A DNA stretch of 64,000 nucleotides from Deltaproteobacteria bacterium (GCA_016717595.1 JADKFE010000036.1:1-64000), one strand, 5' to 3'; positions 44,176-53,483 are shown, numbered from the stretch's first letter. Translations and numbers: made by a program. The notes: generated from the sequence alone by a model not told the origin.

Positions 44176-44673
44176 ATGCGCCGTGTGTCCCCTCAAGAGA
44201 CGGAGGCCCAGCAGACCCACATCGTGCTGCCGTCGCACTCAAACGCCCACGGGAACGCCTTCGGTGGGCAGATCGTCGCCTGGACAGACATCTGCGCCGC
44301 CGTCTCTGCCCAGCGGTTCGCCCGGCGCCCGGTGGTGACGGCGTCGATCGACGAGCTGCACTTCTTGCAGGCCGTGAAGGTCGGGATGATCGTCGAGCTG
44401 CGGTCCATGGTGAACCGGGCCTGGACGACGTCGATGGAGGTGGGGGTGCGTATCGAGGCCGAGCACCCGCGCACCGGGGAGCGCTCGCATTGCTGCTCCG
44501 CGTACCTCACCTTCGTGGCGTTACGCGACTCCGATGAGGGCCAAGACGCGGAGATCGTGCTCCCTGAGCTGCTCGTCGACCAGGCGGAGATCTGGCGTCG
44601 GCGCCACCACGAAGCCCAGCTTCGCCGCGATCACCGCCTGAAGACCCGCGCTGAGCGGCGGAGCCACCGTTGA
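44176..44673 (+). CDS. Acyl-CoA thioesterase (YciA-like hotdog fold)
   Basis: 165 residues from the ATG at 44176, preceded by AAGGAG at the right distance. The single hotdog domain has HIVLPSHSNAHGNAFGGQIVAWTD, whose His and NxxG/FGG region form the YciA-type active site, followed by VTASIDELHFLQAVKVGM. The C-terminal 40 residues are charged (WRRRHHEAQLRR), a common tail of this family. It hydrolyses acyl-CoA to free acid and CoA, in the cytoplasm. The stop overlaps the Maf start (TTGA). Confidence 0.9.
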   Translation: MRRVSPQETEAQQTHIVLPSHSNAHGNAFGGQIVAWTDICAAVSAQRFARRPVVTASIDELHFLQAVKVGMIVELRSMVNRAWTTSMEVGVRIEAEHPRTGERSHCCSAYLTFVALRDSDEGQDAEIVLPELLVDQAEIWRRRHHEAQLRRDHRLKTRAERRSHR

Positions 44674-45245
44674 GGCTCACCTTGGCCTCGGCCTCACCCC
44701 GCCGCCGGATGATGCTGGAGCCCTTGGGCTACACCCTCGACGTGCGCCCGGCGGACATCGACGAGACGCCGCTGCCGGGCGAGGCCCCCGAGGTCTACGC
44801 CCTTCGTGTCGCCCAAGAGAAGGTCGCCAGCGCGCCGAGCCCGGCCTTGGCCGCCGACACGGTCGTTCACCTCGACGGCGAGATCTTCGGCAAACCGACG
44901 GACGCCGCCCACGCCGCGTGGATGTTGCGCGCGCTCTCCGGTCGGGAGCACCTCGTCACCTCGGCCTTCGCTCTGCGGGTCGGCGACGCGCTTATCACCC
45001 GGGCGGTGACCACGAAGGTGCGGTTCCGCGCGCTCAGCGACGCCGAGATCTTGGGCTACGTCGCCACGGGTGAGCCCATGGACAAGGCCGGCGCCTACGG
45101 AATCCAAGGGGTCGGCGGGTTCTTGGTCGCGACGATCGACGGCAGCTACTCTAATGTGGTGGGGCTGCCGCTGGCCGAGCTGCTCGATGAGCTCACGCGC
45201 CTGGGGTTGCCCGCGCCGTTCACGATGGAGGCCAAGACGTCATGA
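44670..45245 (+). CDS. maf: Maf/YhdE-type nucleoside triphosphate pyrophosphatase
   Basis: 191 residues. TLASASPRRRMMLEPLG is the entry motif, with the active Asp in LAADTVVHLDG (Asp63-like), GKPTD, and GAYGIQGVGGFL and GSYSNVVGLPLAEL. The final motif marks the YhdE (dTTP/UTP) branch. It removes non-canonical or excess nucleotides and is linked to septum control when overexpressed. The TTG start at 44670 overlaps the thioesterase stop; an ATG start is not available in a sensible place. The stop overlaps the YggS ATG (ATGA). Confidence 0.93.
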   Translation: MRLTLASASPRRRMMLEPLGYTLDVRPADIDETPLPGEAPEVYALRVAQEKVASAPSPALAADTVVHLDGEIFGKPTDAAHAAWMLRALSGREHLVTSAFALRVGDALITRAVTTKVRFRALSDAEILGYVATGEPMDKAGAYGIQGVGGFLVATIDGSYSNVVGLPLAELLDELTRLGLPAPFTMEAKTS

Positions 45246-45940
45246 CGACCCTCGCCCAGCGCCTCGCGGCGGTTCAAGATCGGGTTCAACGCGCCTGCGA
45301 CCAGGCGGGCCGTGATCCCAAGACCGTTCAGCTCATCGCCGTGTCGAAGACGCGCCCGGCCGAGGAGCTGCTGGAGGCCGCGGCGGCGGGGCAGCTTCAT
45401 TTTGGCGAGAACTACGCCCAGGAGCTGCGCGACAAGGGCGCCGCTTTGGACGGCCAGCTCCCCCCCGGGGCCGTCTGGCACTTCATCGGGCACCTGCAGA
45501 GCAACAAGGTCAAGTACGTCGTGCCCCGAGCGGCCCTGGTGCACACCGTGGACAGCGCCCGCCTCGCCGTGGAGCTTGGCCGTCGCGCCTCGCCGGGGAC
45601 GCCGCAGGGGGTGCTCGTTCAGGTGAACGTCGGCGACGAGTCGAGCAAGTCCGGGGTCAACGTCGCCGAGGCTCTGGAGGTCTGCGCGGCGGTGATGGCC
45701 GCGCCGAACGTCGCCCTGCGTGGCCTGATGACCATCCCCCCCGCGGTGGAGCGCCCGGAGCAGGCCGCCCAATACTTCGACGCCTTGGCGAGCCTGGCCG
45801 CCGAGGGCCGGGCCCGGGGCCTGCCGCTCACCGAGCTGAGCATGGGCATGAGCCACGACTTTGAGGAGGCGATCCGCCGGGGCGCGACCCTGGTGCGGGT
45901 CGGCACCGCCATCTTCGGGGAGCGGGTGAGGCCGGGCTGA
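45242..45940 (+). CDS. yggS: YggS/PROSC family PLP-homeostasis protein
   Basis: 232 residues. PLP lysine is in LIAVSKTRPAEELLEA, and the family landmarks HFGENYAQEL, WHFIGHLQSNKVKYV, VQVNVGDESSKSGV, LRGLMTIPP and LSMGMSHDFEEAIRRGATLVRVGTAIFG (given here in parts) are all found. It binds pyridoxal phosphate as a single TIM-barrel domain and buffers B6 in the cytoplasm. Last gene of a tightly overlapped run (thioesterase-Maf-YggS). The stop at 45940 is 22 bp from the convergent PEGA gene. Confidence 0.94.
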   Translation: MTTLAQRLAAVQDRVQRACDQAGRDPKTVQLIAVSKTRPAEELLEAAAAGQLHFGENYAQELRDKGAALDGQLPPGAVWHFIGHLQSNKVKYVVPRAALVHTVDSARLAVELGRRASPGTPQGVLVQVNVGDESSKSGVNVAEALEVCAAVMAAPNVALRGLMTIPPAVERPEQAAQYFDALASLAAEGRARGLPLTELSMGMSHDFEEAIRRGATLVRVGTAIFGERVRPG

Positions 45941-45962
45941 GCAGGCACCCAGCTCGTCGGGC

Positions 45963-48107
45963 TCAGAGCTTGAGCTCCGGGAAGTCGCCTTCGCTGATGT
46001 TGACCGTCCGCTGCGCGCGTTGCCGCCTTCGGGCACAAACCGAACGGTCTGGCGACCGGTCTGCACGTCGACCCGAAGGGACTGGCCGGGCTTCACCCGG
46101 CCGACGTTTTTTCCGTTGAGGTAGACCACGCCGCGGCGGTCTGAAGAGATGCGCAGCACGGCGGGCGCCTGAACGGGGGTCTCCAGTGGCTGCGGGGGCG
46201 GCGGCTGTACGACGACGACAGGCGCGGGCGCCTCGGGTTTGGGCGTCGTGGTGGCCGGCTGTGTGACGGGCTTGGGGGGCTCCGTCGGAGGAGCGGCCGC
46301 GTCTACGGGCGGAGTCGGGGAGACCTCAACCGCGGGAGCCTCGACGCTTGGCGCTGGAGCTGGCGTCTCCGCGGCCTGTCTCGCCGCCTCGGCCTGCTCG
46401 GCCCGCCGCGCCTCAATGAGCGTCTTCACCCGCGGCGCGACCCAGAACGTGAGGGCTCCGATCACGATGAGCGCCAACACGGCGAGCACGACGCGCTCAC
46501 GGCGCTCTTTGGAGGCGAGCCTACGCTGGTGATCGCCGATGGTGTCCATCGGCAGCGTGCTCGCGGGCGCAGGCGGCGGCAGCGCGTTTCTGAGGTTGGC
46601 CAGGGTGTCGGGCCCGCCGCGAGGCTCGGGGGCGTTGTACGGCTGGGCCGGGCTGGACGGCGCCCGGGACTGCATGCGACCGAGCAGGCCGCCGCGGGGC
46701 GCGCTCTGGGCTTGGGCGCCGAGACCCGGCTGGATACGCGGCGGCGCGACCTCTTCAGTCTCGTTCGGAAGCTCTTCAGTCTCGTCCTCCATCGGCGCGG
46801 CGAGGAAGCTGCCGCCAAACGGCATCGACTTGCCCATGAACAGCGGCGGCGGCGGCGCGGTGGGACGAGGCTCGGGGGTGGGGCGAAGGGTCGGCGGCTC
46901 GTCCTCGACAGGCCAAGAGTCTTCGTCTTCGCCCTCCACGGTCACGGGGATCGCCCGGGCGGACAGCGCGCCGCGGCCCCCCTCAGCGGGCTCAAGACGG
47001 AGACGGAGGGGGGACGTGGTGCCGCGTGGGGGCGCGATCTCTGGGGAGACGGCGGAGGCGACGCCGCCGCTGGCGCCACCGCCGCGGGGGAGGCTGAGCC
47101 GCGGGGCGTCCATGGGCGCCGCGCTGCTCGGCGCCGCGCTCAACGACGGGGCCGCAGGGCGTGGCGCCGCGGGGCGAGGCGCGGCAGGACGGGGCGCGGC
47201 TTGGGCGGCGGCGGGCGCGTCCCCGGCGGGCGGGAGGCCTCCGGCGCGGGAGGCCGGGGGCAGGCCGACGGCGGCGCGTCCGCTCAAGGCGCGGGCGATC
47301 GCGGGAGCGCCTGGAGGAGAGCTTGAGGCGGCGGGCGCGCCTGGGGGGGAGCTTGGGGCGCCGGCGGGGCGGGCAGCGGCCACGCGCGGCGCTGGCGGCG
47401 GGTTTGTGCGCTCGTTGGCGGGCGGGGCGGCGGCGCGGGGCGGCGGGTTGGTGCGCTCGTTGGCGGGCGGGGCGGCGGCGCGAGGCGGCGGGTTTGTGCG
47501 CTCGTTGGCGGGCGGCGCGGCGACTCGCGGCGGGTTCGTGCGCTCGTTGGCGGGCGGCGCGGCGGCGCGAGGCGGCGGGTTCGTGCGCTCGTTGGCGGGC
47601 GGCGCGGCGGCGGCGCGGCGGCGGGCTCGTGCGCTCGTTCGCGGGCGGAGCGGCGACGCGAGGCGGCGGGTTGGTGCGCTCGTTGGCAGGCGGCGCGGCG
47701 ACGCGAGGCGGCGGGTTCGTGCGCTCGTTGGCGGGCGGCGCGGCGACGCGAGGCGGCGGGTTTGTGCGCTCGTTGGCGGGCGGCGCGGCGGCCCGGGGCG
47801 CGGGCGTCACCCGCGGGGGGAGGCCGCCTGACGGCGCCGCTGGGACGGCGGGGGCGATGGGCGGGGTGACCGCAGGCCGCGCGCTGACGACAGGGCGCCC
47901 CGCGGCGTCTTTGGGCGGTGTCGGAGGGCTCGCCGAGACGCGGACAGGCGCCGAGGATGGCGTCGTGGACGCAGCACCCCGCGACGGACCTTCAGGCGTC
48001 ACCGGGGACGGCGGAACCGGCCCCAAGCTAGCGAACACATCATCCGGCCCATCAAAGAGGCTGTTTTTCTTCTTTTTGGGCTTGTTCTGACCATCGTTAT
48101 CGGGCAT
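45963..48107 (-). CDS. Low-complexity, single-span membrane protein with C-terminal PEGA-like domain; two apparent frameshifts
   Basis: About 714 residues once two frame breaks are joined. The ATG at 48107 has GGGAGGG upstream. The N-terminus is Lys-rich (KPKKKKNS), then long Pro/Ala/Arg disorder including nine copies of PPANERTNPPPR-type units (47404-47782). Near the end come SLPRGGG and acidic segments, one membrane helix (VVLAVLALIVIGALTFWVA), a Pro-rich periplasmic linker and a PEGA-like domain (LRISSDRRGVVYLNGKNVG). The frame changes at about 47620 inside the repeats (one extra base) and at about 46016 (one missing base); after the latter the sequence ends RTVNISEGDFPELKL and TGA at 45963, which suits a PEGA domain. 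Without correction the frame runs antisense through YggS and Maf. Similar proteins occur in myxobacteria; the role is unknown. Confidence 0.7.
47404..47782 (-). repeat. Nine tandem ~45-bp units coding for PPANERTN-type 15-mers
   Basis: On the plus strand GTGCGCTCGTTGGCGGGCGG-like cores recur every 42-48 bp: starting near 47408, 47451, 47496, 47538, 47583, 47628, 47673, 47718 and 47763. Units differ by single bases, and the sixth has TTCG for TTGG. In the protein the unit is PPANERTNPPPRVAA. The spacing breaks by one base in the unit near 47610-47635, where the frame changes. Confidence 0.85.
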
Positions 48108-48178
48108 CTGCCCTCCCGCTTCCCTGCTGCAGCGTCCCCATCGCTCCATTCATGGTGCCCGATCTCTGCATCACGCGC

Positions 48179-48199
48179 AAGGATTCGCGCACGATCCTT
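48179..48199. promoter_or_regulatory. Inverted repeat upstream of the PEGA gene
   Basis: AAGGAT and ATCCTT, perfect 6-bp arms around 9 bases, in the 151 bp gap between 48107 and 48259 that should hold the PEGA gene promoter. Could be an operator or chance. Confidence 0.25.
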
Positions 48200-48258
48200 A
48201 CGGCTTTGTCGTTGAATGGGCTGGGCGAGACCAAGCGCGGGGCTCCGAGTGGATTCAC

Positions 48259-48771
48259 TCACCGCTGCCAGAGCAGCGCGAGCGCGCGGGGAAAAGCGTC
48301 ACCGCTCGCGATCTTAAGCACATCCTCCCCGTGTCGGGAGGCGATCGTCACGTTCACGCCCGAGGGCGTGGTGAACGTGCGAAGGTAACCCTCTTGAACC
48401 AAGGCGTGCAGCACGGCGCGCGCGACGGCCTGGGCGTCCGCGTCGAGGCCGCGGAAGATGTTGTCGAGGCGGGCGCTCGTGGGATCGAGCAGGCCGTGCT
48501 CGATGAGCTGAACGCACAGGCCGCGGGCGATGCCACGCGCGGCGATGGGGTCGCTTCGTCGCACGGCCTCGCCTTGGGAGTCGGGCTCCCACCAACGCTC
48601 TAAACCGCCCAAGGTGCGCACACGCTCGACCTCTTCTGCGTTGAGGTGGAGGTCCGGCGGGAAGGCGCCTAACGCGACGAGCACGCGGATCAGATCGAAA
48701 GGATGTACGCCAAGGGCCAGGGACGCCTCGCTGAGCGTCCTCCGGTCGTCGAGGCCGGGAAGGGGCATCAT
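48259..48771 (-). CDS. Hypothetical protein with possible helix-turn-helix start
   Basis: 170 residues. The start (DRRTLSEASLALGVHPFDLIRVLVALGAFPPDLHLNAEEVERV in parts) resembles a MerR-like or B12-independent HTH: a helix, turn, second helix and then the xLxxEEVERV wing. The remainder is helical, ending in a short beta region (LRTFTTPSGVNVTIAS) with ALALLWQR. No family could be assigned. The ATG overlaps the upstream stop (ATGA), so it is co-translated with the coiled-coil protein at 48768-49841. The conserved-looking parts suggest a real protein rather than a spurious frame. Confidence 0.6.
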   Translation of the reverse strand: MMPLPGLDDRRTLSEASLALGVHPFDLIRVLVALGAFPPDLHLNAEEVERVRTLGGLERWWEPDSQGEAVRRSDPIAARGIARGLCVQLIEHGLLDPTSARLDNIFRGLDADAQAVARAVLHALVQEGYLRTFTTPSGVNVTIASRHGEDVLKIASGDAFPRALALLWQR

Positions 48772-49841
48772 GCCTCCGTGTCGGGATCGGCGATCAAGAA
48801 GTCGGGGAGCCGGTCATCGCGGACGTTCTCTGACGCGATCATGCGCAGAGCCTCGTCCTCGGTGTCTTCATCTACAGAGCTGTCGTCTTCGTCATCTTCG
48901 GGGGGGCTGAGCACCGCGGCGGGCAGCCACAGGACAAAGAGCTCCACCTGGGCGGCGGCGAGGTCACGCGCCTGCTCCTTCGCCCGCTGCAGGGCGGCGG
49001 TGGCGATCTCTTTGACGTCGCCTTTGACGGGGCGATCCCGCAGCCAGATCTGGAACGCCAAAAAACGCCCGTAGGGCCGCGCCTGGATGGGGGCGTCGGC
49101 CGCTCCGAGGCGCGCGGCGATCTCCGCGGCGGCGGCCATCACCCGGTACGCCACAGACGCGCAGAGATCCTGGGGCTGCTGATCCCAAGCGGTCTGAAGA
49201 TCCGCGCTCACCGGGGTGAGGAGCACGAGGGCCTGGGGTGGGCCCACGCTGGGCTCCACGGACGCGATGAGCGCCACGGGGGCGTGCGGCGCGGTGAGCG
49301 CGACGGTGTCTCCACGAAGCTCACGCAGCACGGGCTCTACGGTGCGGCGGACGTTGTCGTGGTGGGCGAGGATGGCCTTACGATACCCAGGCGGTAAGCT
49401 CTTGAGCGTGACCTCGACCTCGGCGAAGGACGCGAACTCGCGCAGGTGACCTTGCAGCTCGTCATCACGAAGCAGCACCTCGGCGCGCTGTTTTGCGGCG
49501 GCGCGTAAGGAGGCGATGGCGCCCGATCGGGCGACGAGCAGGGCCTGGTCGTGGGAGAGGGCGCTGAGCAAGGCCTGGTGAGAGCGGAGCAGCTCTTCGT
49601 CGTCGAGCTGGCCGAGCTTCGCCTCGGTCTGGGCGCGGCGCTCCTCGACCAACACGAGACGGCGCTTGAGATCGCCGATCGAGGCGTTGAGCCGCGCCTC
49701 TTCGGCGCGCAGCTCGTTTATCGCGGCGTTGGCCTCTTGTTCGGCCCGCTCACGCCACGCGGCGATGCCGGTCAGGGCGTCGAGCAGGGCAGGGGACTCC
49801 ATCTCGGGAGCGAGTCCATCGCGGGTCGAGTCGTCACTCAT
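48768..49841 (-). CDS. Hypothetical protein with N-terminal coiled coil and acidic tail
   Basis: 357 residues from the ATG at 49841 (GGAGAG eight bases upstream). Residues about 30-110 form a coiled coil (ERAEQEANAAINELRAEEAR, then a KRRLVLVEERRAQ run), about 120-310 a mixed domain with FASFAEVEVTLKSLPPGYR, LTAPHAPVALIASVEPSVGP and FLAFQIWLRDRPV, and the end is very acidic (EDDEDDSSVDEDTEDE). No family recognised. It overlaps the nuclease-like gene by 8 bp upstream and the HTH-like gene downstream by 4, suggesting one operon. Confidence 0.6.
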   Translation of the reverse strand: MSDDSTRDGLAPEMESPALLDALTGIAAWRERAEQEANAAINELRAEEARLNASIGDLKRRLVLVEERRAQTEAKLGQLDDEELLRSHQALLSALSHDQALLVARSGAIASLRAAAKQRAEVLLRDDELQGHLREFASFAEVEVTLKSLPPGYRKAILAHHDNVRRTVEPVLRELRGDTVALTAPHAPVALIASVEPSVGPPQALVLLTPVSADLQTAWDQQPQDLCASVAYRVMAAAAEIAARLGAADAPIQARPYGRFLAFQIWLRDRPVKGDVKEIATAALQRAKEQARDLAAAQVELFVLWLPAAVLSPPEDDEDDSSVDEDTEDEALRMIASENVRDDRLPDFLIADPDTEA

Positions 49842-50439
49842 CGCTGCACTCTCCGAGGGTCGTCGGGGACTCACAGGCGCCCCACAGCCCTGCGCTCTGC
49901 GCCTGGGCCTCGGCCTCCAGGCTCTTAAACCAGTCGAAGTAGAGGATGTTGTCGGTGAGGCCCGGTATGTCACAGACCAACGCGTAGCCCAGACGGATCA
50001 TCTCCTCGTTGATGAAGACGGGATCTGAGGCGGTGTCGTCTACGTCGTAGAGGATCGACGCGTAGGCCAAGGTGCGGCCGTAGCTGTCGGTGCAGGTGGC
50101 GTCGAACTCAAGGCGCAGGGCCTCGGCGTCACGCAGCAAAAACTCCAGGTAAGCCTTGGCTTCTTCGGCGTAACACTCCGACGTGGTCGTCTCGGGGGTG
50201 TCGAGGCCCAGCAGGCGCACGCGGTCGGCGTCGTCGGAGCAGTCGCCGACGTCGATGGTGTCGCCGTCGATCACGCAGAAGGTGCGCACGTCTACCGTCG
50301 GCGCGCAGCGGCCCGCGACCACGCCGGAGTCGCCGCCGAACACGGTGACCTCACCGGGGCGGGGACAAGCGACGAGGAGCAGGACGAGGAGCGAGAGCAT
50401 GACGGCCCGGGTGAGCGGCGAGCGGGAGGCGGAGGCCAA
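49834..50439 (-). CDS. Staphylococcal-nuclease-like (SNase/thermonuclease) lipoprotein
   Basis: 201 residues; the ATG at 50400 (MLSLLVLLLVAC) would give the shorter form. LLVLLLVAC is a lipobox with Cys25. The SNase domain opens with TFCVIDGDTIDVGDC, continues VRLLGLDTPETTTSE and later YGRTLAYASILYDV. Catalytic residues of true nucleases (Arg35, Glu43, Arg87 of S. aureus) correspond to R in VRLLG, E in TPET and R in YGRTLA, all present. Cysteines at several positions suggest disulphides. It probably degrades nucleic acid outside the cytoplasm. Confidence 0.84.
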   Translation of the reverse strand: MASASRSPLTRAVMLSLLVLLLVACPRPGEVTVFGGDSGVVAGRCAPTVDVRTFCVIDGDTIDVGDCSDDADRVRLLGLDTPETTTSECYAEEAKAYLEFLLRDAEALRLEFDATCTDSYGRTLAYASILYDVDDTASDPVFINEEMIRLGYALVCDIPGLTDNILYFDWFKSLEAEAQAQSAGLWGACESPTTLGECSDE

Positions 50440-50537
50440 CGCCAGTGTAGTCTATCTGCGAGGCGGGCTCGCCGGGAGCCCCGCCGCCGCCGCCCGTCCA
50501 GGGTGTAAGATCGACGACGCAGACGCGGAGCCCGTGC

Positions 50538-51998
50538 GTGCCTCTCCCCGATCCCGGGCCTGACCCCCTCACCAACAGCGACGCCTGGGTCATCGAGGCC
50601 GAGGGGCTGTCGAAACGGTTTGAGATCTACCTCAACGATCGCAGCCGCTTCTTCGAGTTTTTTGGCCGCCGACGCCACCATGAGGAGCACTGGGCGCTGC
50701 GGGATCTCTCGTTTAAGGTGCGCAGAGGCCGCTCTTTTGGGGTGATCGGCGCGAACGGCGCGGGCAAGTCTACGCTGTTGAAGCTCATCGCCGGGATCTC
50801 CGAGCCCACCCGAGGCCGCCTGGAGGTGAAGGCGCCGCTCTCGACGCTCCTGGATCTTGGCCTGGGCTTTCATTCGAACTTCACCGGGCGCGAGAACATC
50901 TTCCTCAACTGCACCCTGCTGGGCATGGATCGGGACGAGATCGAGGCGAGGCTCCCGGCGATCATCGGCTTCGCAGAGCTTGGGGAGTTCCTCGATTACC
51001 CGGTGAGAACCTACTCTTCAGGCATGGCCCTACGCCTGGGCTTCGCCATCGCCGCCCACATGGACAGCGAGATCTTCCTGGTGGATGAGGTGCTGGCCGT
51101 GGGCGACCAGTACTTCCAGCGCAAGTGTGTGCGGAAGATCGAGGAGTTCCTGGAGCTTGGGCGGACGATCGTGCTCGTCTCCCACGATCTCCACGCGATC
51201 CGCTCGTTGTGTGACGACGCCTTGTGGCTTGATCAGGGGCAGGTGCGCGCCATGGGCCCCGCCCGGGAGGTGGTGGAGCAGTACCTCGACCTCGATCGCC
51301 AGCGCGCCGCGAGCCGTGGGCACAAGAGCGCCTGGCCCGTGCCCAGCGCCCCCGAGGTGACGATCCCCTCGCCGAGCGCCGCGCCGCGTTTTTTGACCAC
51401 GGCGGACGACCCCGAGCTGCGCCGGGCGATCATGGCGGCCTGCGCGATGCCCGACGCCGCCGCGCGCTGGGCGGAGCACACGCCGACGCAGAGCTTTGAG
51501 ACCTACGACGGCGAGCGCCCGGTGATCATCGGCTCGGGAGAGGTGCGGGTGCTCGACACGCAGCTCCTCGATCGTCACGGCCAGCCGCGCCAGCGGTTTC
51601 GCACCGGCGAGAGCCTCGTCGTGGCCGTGACCTTCCGCACCACCACCCCCGTCGAGCGCCCGATCTTAGGCGTCGCCTTACACCGCAACGACGACGTCTA
51701 TGTCTTCGGGCCCAACACCCGCTTCGACGGCGTGCTCGACGGCACCTACCACGGCATCTACACCTACTTTTTGCATTACCCGCGCCTGCCGCTGCTCTCC
51801 GGGCGGTACCTCGTGAGCGTGGCGGTCTTCGACAAGTCCCACCTCAAGCCGCACGTCTGGCACAACCGGCTCTATGAGTTTGAGGTGGCTCAAGACGTCG
51901 AAGATCATGGGCTCGTGCGGCTAGAGCACGCCTGGGGGCTCATCACACACGTCGAAGGGGACGGCGCCCGGGTAGAGCTCACCGACCGCACACGCTGA
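50538..51998 (+). CDS. Wzt-type polysaccharide ABC transporter ATPase
   Basis: 486 residues from a GTG at 50538. The ATPase half has Walker A GVIGANGAGKSTLLKLIAG, signature RTYSSGMALRLGFAIA and Walker B EIFLVDEVLAVGD; the GIGFHSNFTGRENI-like segment (LGLGFHSNFTGREN) and SHDLHAIRSLC are those of TagH/Wzt/KpsT exporters. A ~200-residue C-terminal domain (from about 320; VRVLDTQLLDRHGQ, FRTGESLVVAVTFRTTTP, PILGVALHRNDD) is the Wzt C-terminal carbohydrate-binding beta sandwich. The membrane partner Wzm is not next to it; a glycosyltransferase gene follows 50 bp later. It likely exports an O-antigen or similar polymer, with the permease elsewhere. Confidence 0.9.
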   Translation: MPLPDPGPDPLTNSDAWVIEAEGLSKRFEIYLNDRSRFFEFFGRRRHHEEHWALRDLSFKVRRGRSFGVIGANGAGKSTLLKLIAGISEPTRGRLEVKAPLSTLLDLGLGFHSNFTGRENIFLNCTLLGMDRDEIEARLPAIIGFAELGEFLDYPVRTYSSGMALRLGFAIAAHMDSEIFLVDEVLAVGDQYFQRKCVRKIEEFLELGRTIVLVSHDLHAIRSLCDDALWLDQGQVRAMGPAREVVEQYLDLDRQRAASRGHKSAWPVPSAPEVTIPSPSAAPRFLTTADDPELRRAIMAACAMPDAAARWAEHTPTQSFETYDGERPVIIGSGEVRVLDTQLLDRHGQPRQRFRTGESLVVAVTFRTTTPVERPILGVALHRNDDVYVFGPNTRFDGVLDGTYHGIYTYFLHYPRLPLLSGRYLVSVAVFDKSHLKPHVWHNRLYEFEVAQDVEDHGLVRLEHAWGLITHVEGDGARVELTDRTR

Positions 51999-52047
51999 GA
52001 GGCCGGGTGGGTGGCGGCACCCCCGGTCGGTGTGGTATCCGACGCTC

Positions 52048-53414
52048 ATGGCGCGTGTGTTGCTCATCGGCGCGGGGCCTCTCCCTCAGCATGACCCTGG
52101 CCGACTTGGCTTCCCCGAGCTGCGCACGGCCCAGCTCCTCAAGGCGATGTTACGCGCCGGTCACAGCGTGCAGGTCGTGCTCTTGGGCGAGGAGGACCGG
52201 CCGCCGGAGACCGAGGCCATCGAGGGCAGCTCGGCGAGCTGCGTCGTCGAGGGGGTGGAGATCAACGCGCCGGGCTGGCTCGCGCGGGTGCAGGCGGCGC
52301 GGGAGGCGTGGCGACCGGACGTAGTCGTCTCGGCGGGGCCTTATGAGCCCGCGCGGGCGGCGGCGCTGACCATCGGTGAGGAGCCGCTTTGGCTCGACGT
52401 GCCTGGAGACCCCTTCGCCGAGGCCCAGGCCAAACGCGCCCGGGGTGAAGACGCCGAGGCCACGGCGACGATGCGCCTCGCGTACGCCGCCGGGTACGCC
52501 CGCGCCGACGCCTTCGGGGTGATCTCCCACGCGCAGAGGTTCGCGCTGTTGGGGCAGCTCGGCCTGCTCGGCCGCCTCGCCTCGACGCCAGAGCGCAGCC
52601 CCGAGGTGCAGGTGGTGCCCGCGGCGATGGACTTCGGCGGCCTGCCCCGAGGCACGCCCCGGCGCTGGGAGGCCGAGGGGGCGCTCACCTTGGCCGTGAG
52701 CGGCGGGTTCAACACCTGGTTTGACGGGGAGACGCTGCTCGCTGGGGTGCTGTTGGCCATGGAGGAGCTGCCCGAGCTGCGGCTGATCACCACAGGCGGG
52801 CCGATCCCCGGCCACCACGAGGCCACCTGGGACACCTTCGCCGCCGGGGCCTTGGCCAGCCCCTACGCCGACCGGTTTGAGCTGAGCGGCTGGGTTCCTC
52901 ACAGCGAGCTGCCGAGGCGGCTGAGCGGCGCGCAGGTGGGGGTGTGCCTCGACCGACCGGGGCTTGAGCCCGAGCTGGGCACCCGCACGCGGCTGCTGTT
53001 TTATGCTTGGCTGGGCATGCCGATCCTCGCCACGGCGCGCTGCGAGCTGGCCCGGGAGCTGGCGGGGGTGCGGCTCCTCCAGACCGTCGAGCCCGGCTCG
53101 CCGGAGTCTCTCGCCGCTGGGATTGAGCACCTGTGGCGTGAAGGCGAGGAGGGCGCCGCGTCGGGCCGCCTCCAGGGTTACCTCGGCGCGCGGGCGACCG
53201 TAGAGCAGACCGCCGCGCCGCTCTGCGCTGGCTGCGGGCGCCGCGCCGCGCCGAGCCCTGCGAAGACCCCGGCGTCGTCATGGCCCAGCGCCTCGCCCGG
53301 GCTGAAGATGAGCTGGCGGCGGTGGTGCGGTCTCCGACCTGGCGCCTGTTGAGCTCCGCCGATCGCCTCACCCGGGGGCTCCCGCGACAGCTCTGGGGCC
53401 GCTTCAAGGGTTGA
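52048..53414 (+). CDS. Glycosyltransferase (family 4-like), with an apparent 1-base frameshift near 53219
   Basis: About 455 residues. MARVLLIGAGPLPQ begins a Rossmann domain; the second domain contains GGFNTWFDGETLL, ELRLITTGGPIPG, FELSGWVPHSELPRRL and EVGVCLDRPGLEPELGTRTRLLFYAWLGMPILAT (in parts), the nucleotide-sugar site of GT-B enzymes. In the main frame the last ~45 residues are Cys/Arg-rich nonsense ending at 53352. The neighbouring frame, joined at about 53219 with one base missing in CCGCTCTGCGC, gives LRWLRAPRRAEPCEDP, then LARAEDELAAVVRSPTWRLL and ends at TGA 53414; that helical end is the usual tail of this family. It lies after the Wzt-like gene and is probably part of one polysaccharide locus. 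Confidence 0.8.
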
Positions 53415-53483
53415 GGTCGGCGTCTGCGCGTGTTTTTGGTCGTGCTGCGCGCCCGCAGCGCCTCACAAACACGACGAGCGCCT

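Noticed and set aside
45146..45962. Extension of the PEGA frame beyond 45963
   Set aside because: Arises from a missing base near 46016; it overlaps yggS and maf antisense.
50462..50485. GC-rich hairpin GGCGGGCTC / GAGCCCCGCC
   Set aside because: No T-run; in a divergent gap where a terminator is not expected, so not called.
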